Source: Prorocentrum cordatum
Lineage: Eukaryota; Sar; Dinophyceae; Prorocentrales; Prorocentraceae
Length of the DNA: 64,000 nt
Direction of reading: 5' to 3'
NCBI GenBank assembly: GCA_963575745.1
Contig: CAUYUJ010015294.1
Coordinates: 635,001 to 699,000 of the forward strand
Shown: positions 63,185 through 64,000 of the stretch, one piece after another
How the letters are laid out: each line of letters begins with the position of its first letter
Numbering within the stretch: the stretch's first letter is position 1
Translations under genes and position numbers: made by a program
Notes under the pieces: generated by a model
Seen by the model: only the letters and a program-made list of their open reading frames with translations
What the model was told of the DNA's origin: nothing
The model's database searches: none

Positions 63185-64000
63185 AATCATAAATTACACT
63201 GTGTCCGCGCTCCCAGGGCTACGATCCCTCGTAAATTACACTACACCCGCGCTCCCAGGGCCACGATCCCTCGTAAATTACGCTACTCCCCCTCAAACAT
63301 TACACTACTCACGCGCTCCAGGGCCACGTATCCCTCGTAAATTACGCTACGGGTCCGCGCTCCAGGGCTACGATCCCTGTAAGGGTCTGGGCCCTCAGGG
63401 TTTTCTTGGGGACCTCTTGGGCCTCCTGGGCTCTCTGGAGCCTCTGGCTTGGGGCCTTGAGCAAAGCTCTACTGGGCCCTCCTTGGGCCCTGTTGCTCTT
63501 GAGCCTCCTGGTCTTGGCCTCCTGAGGCTCTCCTGGGCCCTCTGGGCTCTCCTGGGTTCCTGGAGCTACTGGGCACTCTGGGCGAAGTCAAGGTCGAAAT
63601 ACTTGGGACTTACCCCAATTTCTGACAATTCGGTGCCACCCCTCACGCAGGTCGGCGGGGTCAGGATCCGAAAACACAGGGGATTTGCTACATTTCTGGA
63701 ATTCCGCGCCACCCCTCACGCAGATCGGCGAGGTCAGGGTCCAAAAACACAGGGGATTTGCCTCATTTTTGGAATTCCGCGCCACCCCTCACGCAGATCG
63801 GCGGGGTCAGGGTCCAAAAACACAGGGGATTTGATACATTTCTGGTATTCCGTGCCACACCTCACGCAGATCGGCGGGGTCAGGGTAAAAAAACACAATG
63901 AATTTCTGCTATTTCCGAACTTATGCAACTTCAAAAATCCAAAACTCCGTTCCCAGCGCCGTTCCGGAGGCCGCGGTACCTCGTTATTCATCGAGCGAAC
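63185..64000 (+). repeat. Composite block 3, runs off the window
   Basis: 42-bp units 63,185-63,380, CTCCTGGG 63,380-63,590, four to five 73-bp units 63,600-63,905, then the end segment to TCATCGAGCGAAC at 64,000. The part 63,290-63,600 has many single-base losses compared with blocks 1 and 2, from decay or read error. Confidence 0.8.

Overview
The window looks like nuclear DNA of a dinoflagellate. The best evidence is two relicts of the 22-nt dinoflagellate spliced leader (SL), on the minus strand at 31,101-31,121 and 34,640-34,660, each immediately 5' of a minus-strand reading frame. The very high GC, the mass of tandem repeats and four reverse-transcriptase or recombinase remnants of types common in dinoflagellate genomes fit this. 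Genus cannot be decided from the sequence; Prorocentrum-like or Symbiodiniaceae-like genomes are plausible by content only. I see no convincing intact cellular gene, rRNA, tRNA or CRISPR array. Most long open frames here are translations of tandem repeats.

Layout. 1-15 kb: purine-rich CCCAAGAGG-type degenerate repeats, very long trinucleotide arrays (GAT 2.58-3.16 kb; ATC and CTC 7.98-9.34 kb), a TTTAGC/TTAGC array (3.51-3.87 kb), a 43-bp-arm hairpin (5.33-5.44 kb) and four arrays of a 90/78-bp satellite with shared end sequences (5.8-7.8 kb forward; 11.65-14.25 kb reversed). 15.1-21.1 kb, minus strand: remnants in the order expected of one degenerate non-LTR retroelement, namely a coiled-coil ORF, an endonuclease (EEP), a linker and a reverse transcriptase (RT). 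22.7-24.0 kb, minus: a second RT with the WVDN/YVDN type of motif C, apparently inserted into a repeat whose uninterrupted copy lies at 39.39-39.58 kb. 26.7-27.3 kb: a ~95-bp tandem array.

29.5-36 kb is the most informative part. Three minus-strand insertions (A 29,576-31,121; B 31,571-34,660; C 35,159-35,770) and a 38-bp fragment sit in a 20-bp minisatellite (TTCTGCCGTGCTCCTGTGTG). All share one 3' block ending in (TTTAAC)n. A and B begin with the SL relict, so they look like trans-spliced mRNAs copied back into the genome. A carries an open 435-codon frame of unknown function, C is a truncated relative of A, and B is a broken zinc-finger/coiled-coil/RT element.

36-42 kb: repeats of a GAGGATGTC motif, fold-back (MITE-like) elements and a (GAC/GGC)n array. 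42.4-64 kb: a modular repeat landscape. A ~420-bp unit with an inner 12-bp repeat (called R420 below) occurs about 20 times. It alternates with 61-bp, 42-bp, CTCCTGGG and 73-bp arrays, a ~120-bp conserved block (R75), and mosaics punctuated every ~35-53 bp by CGAGACATCC. The one gene-like island is 47.3-49.1 kb, minus: a frameshifted tyrosine recombinase fused to a C5-methyltransferase-like FLEIFSG domain, with catalytic residues lost.

The window therefore reads as a graveyard and assembly ground of retroposons and composite satellites, not as a working gene cluster.
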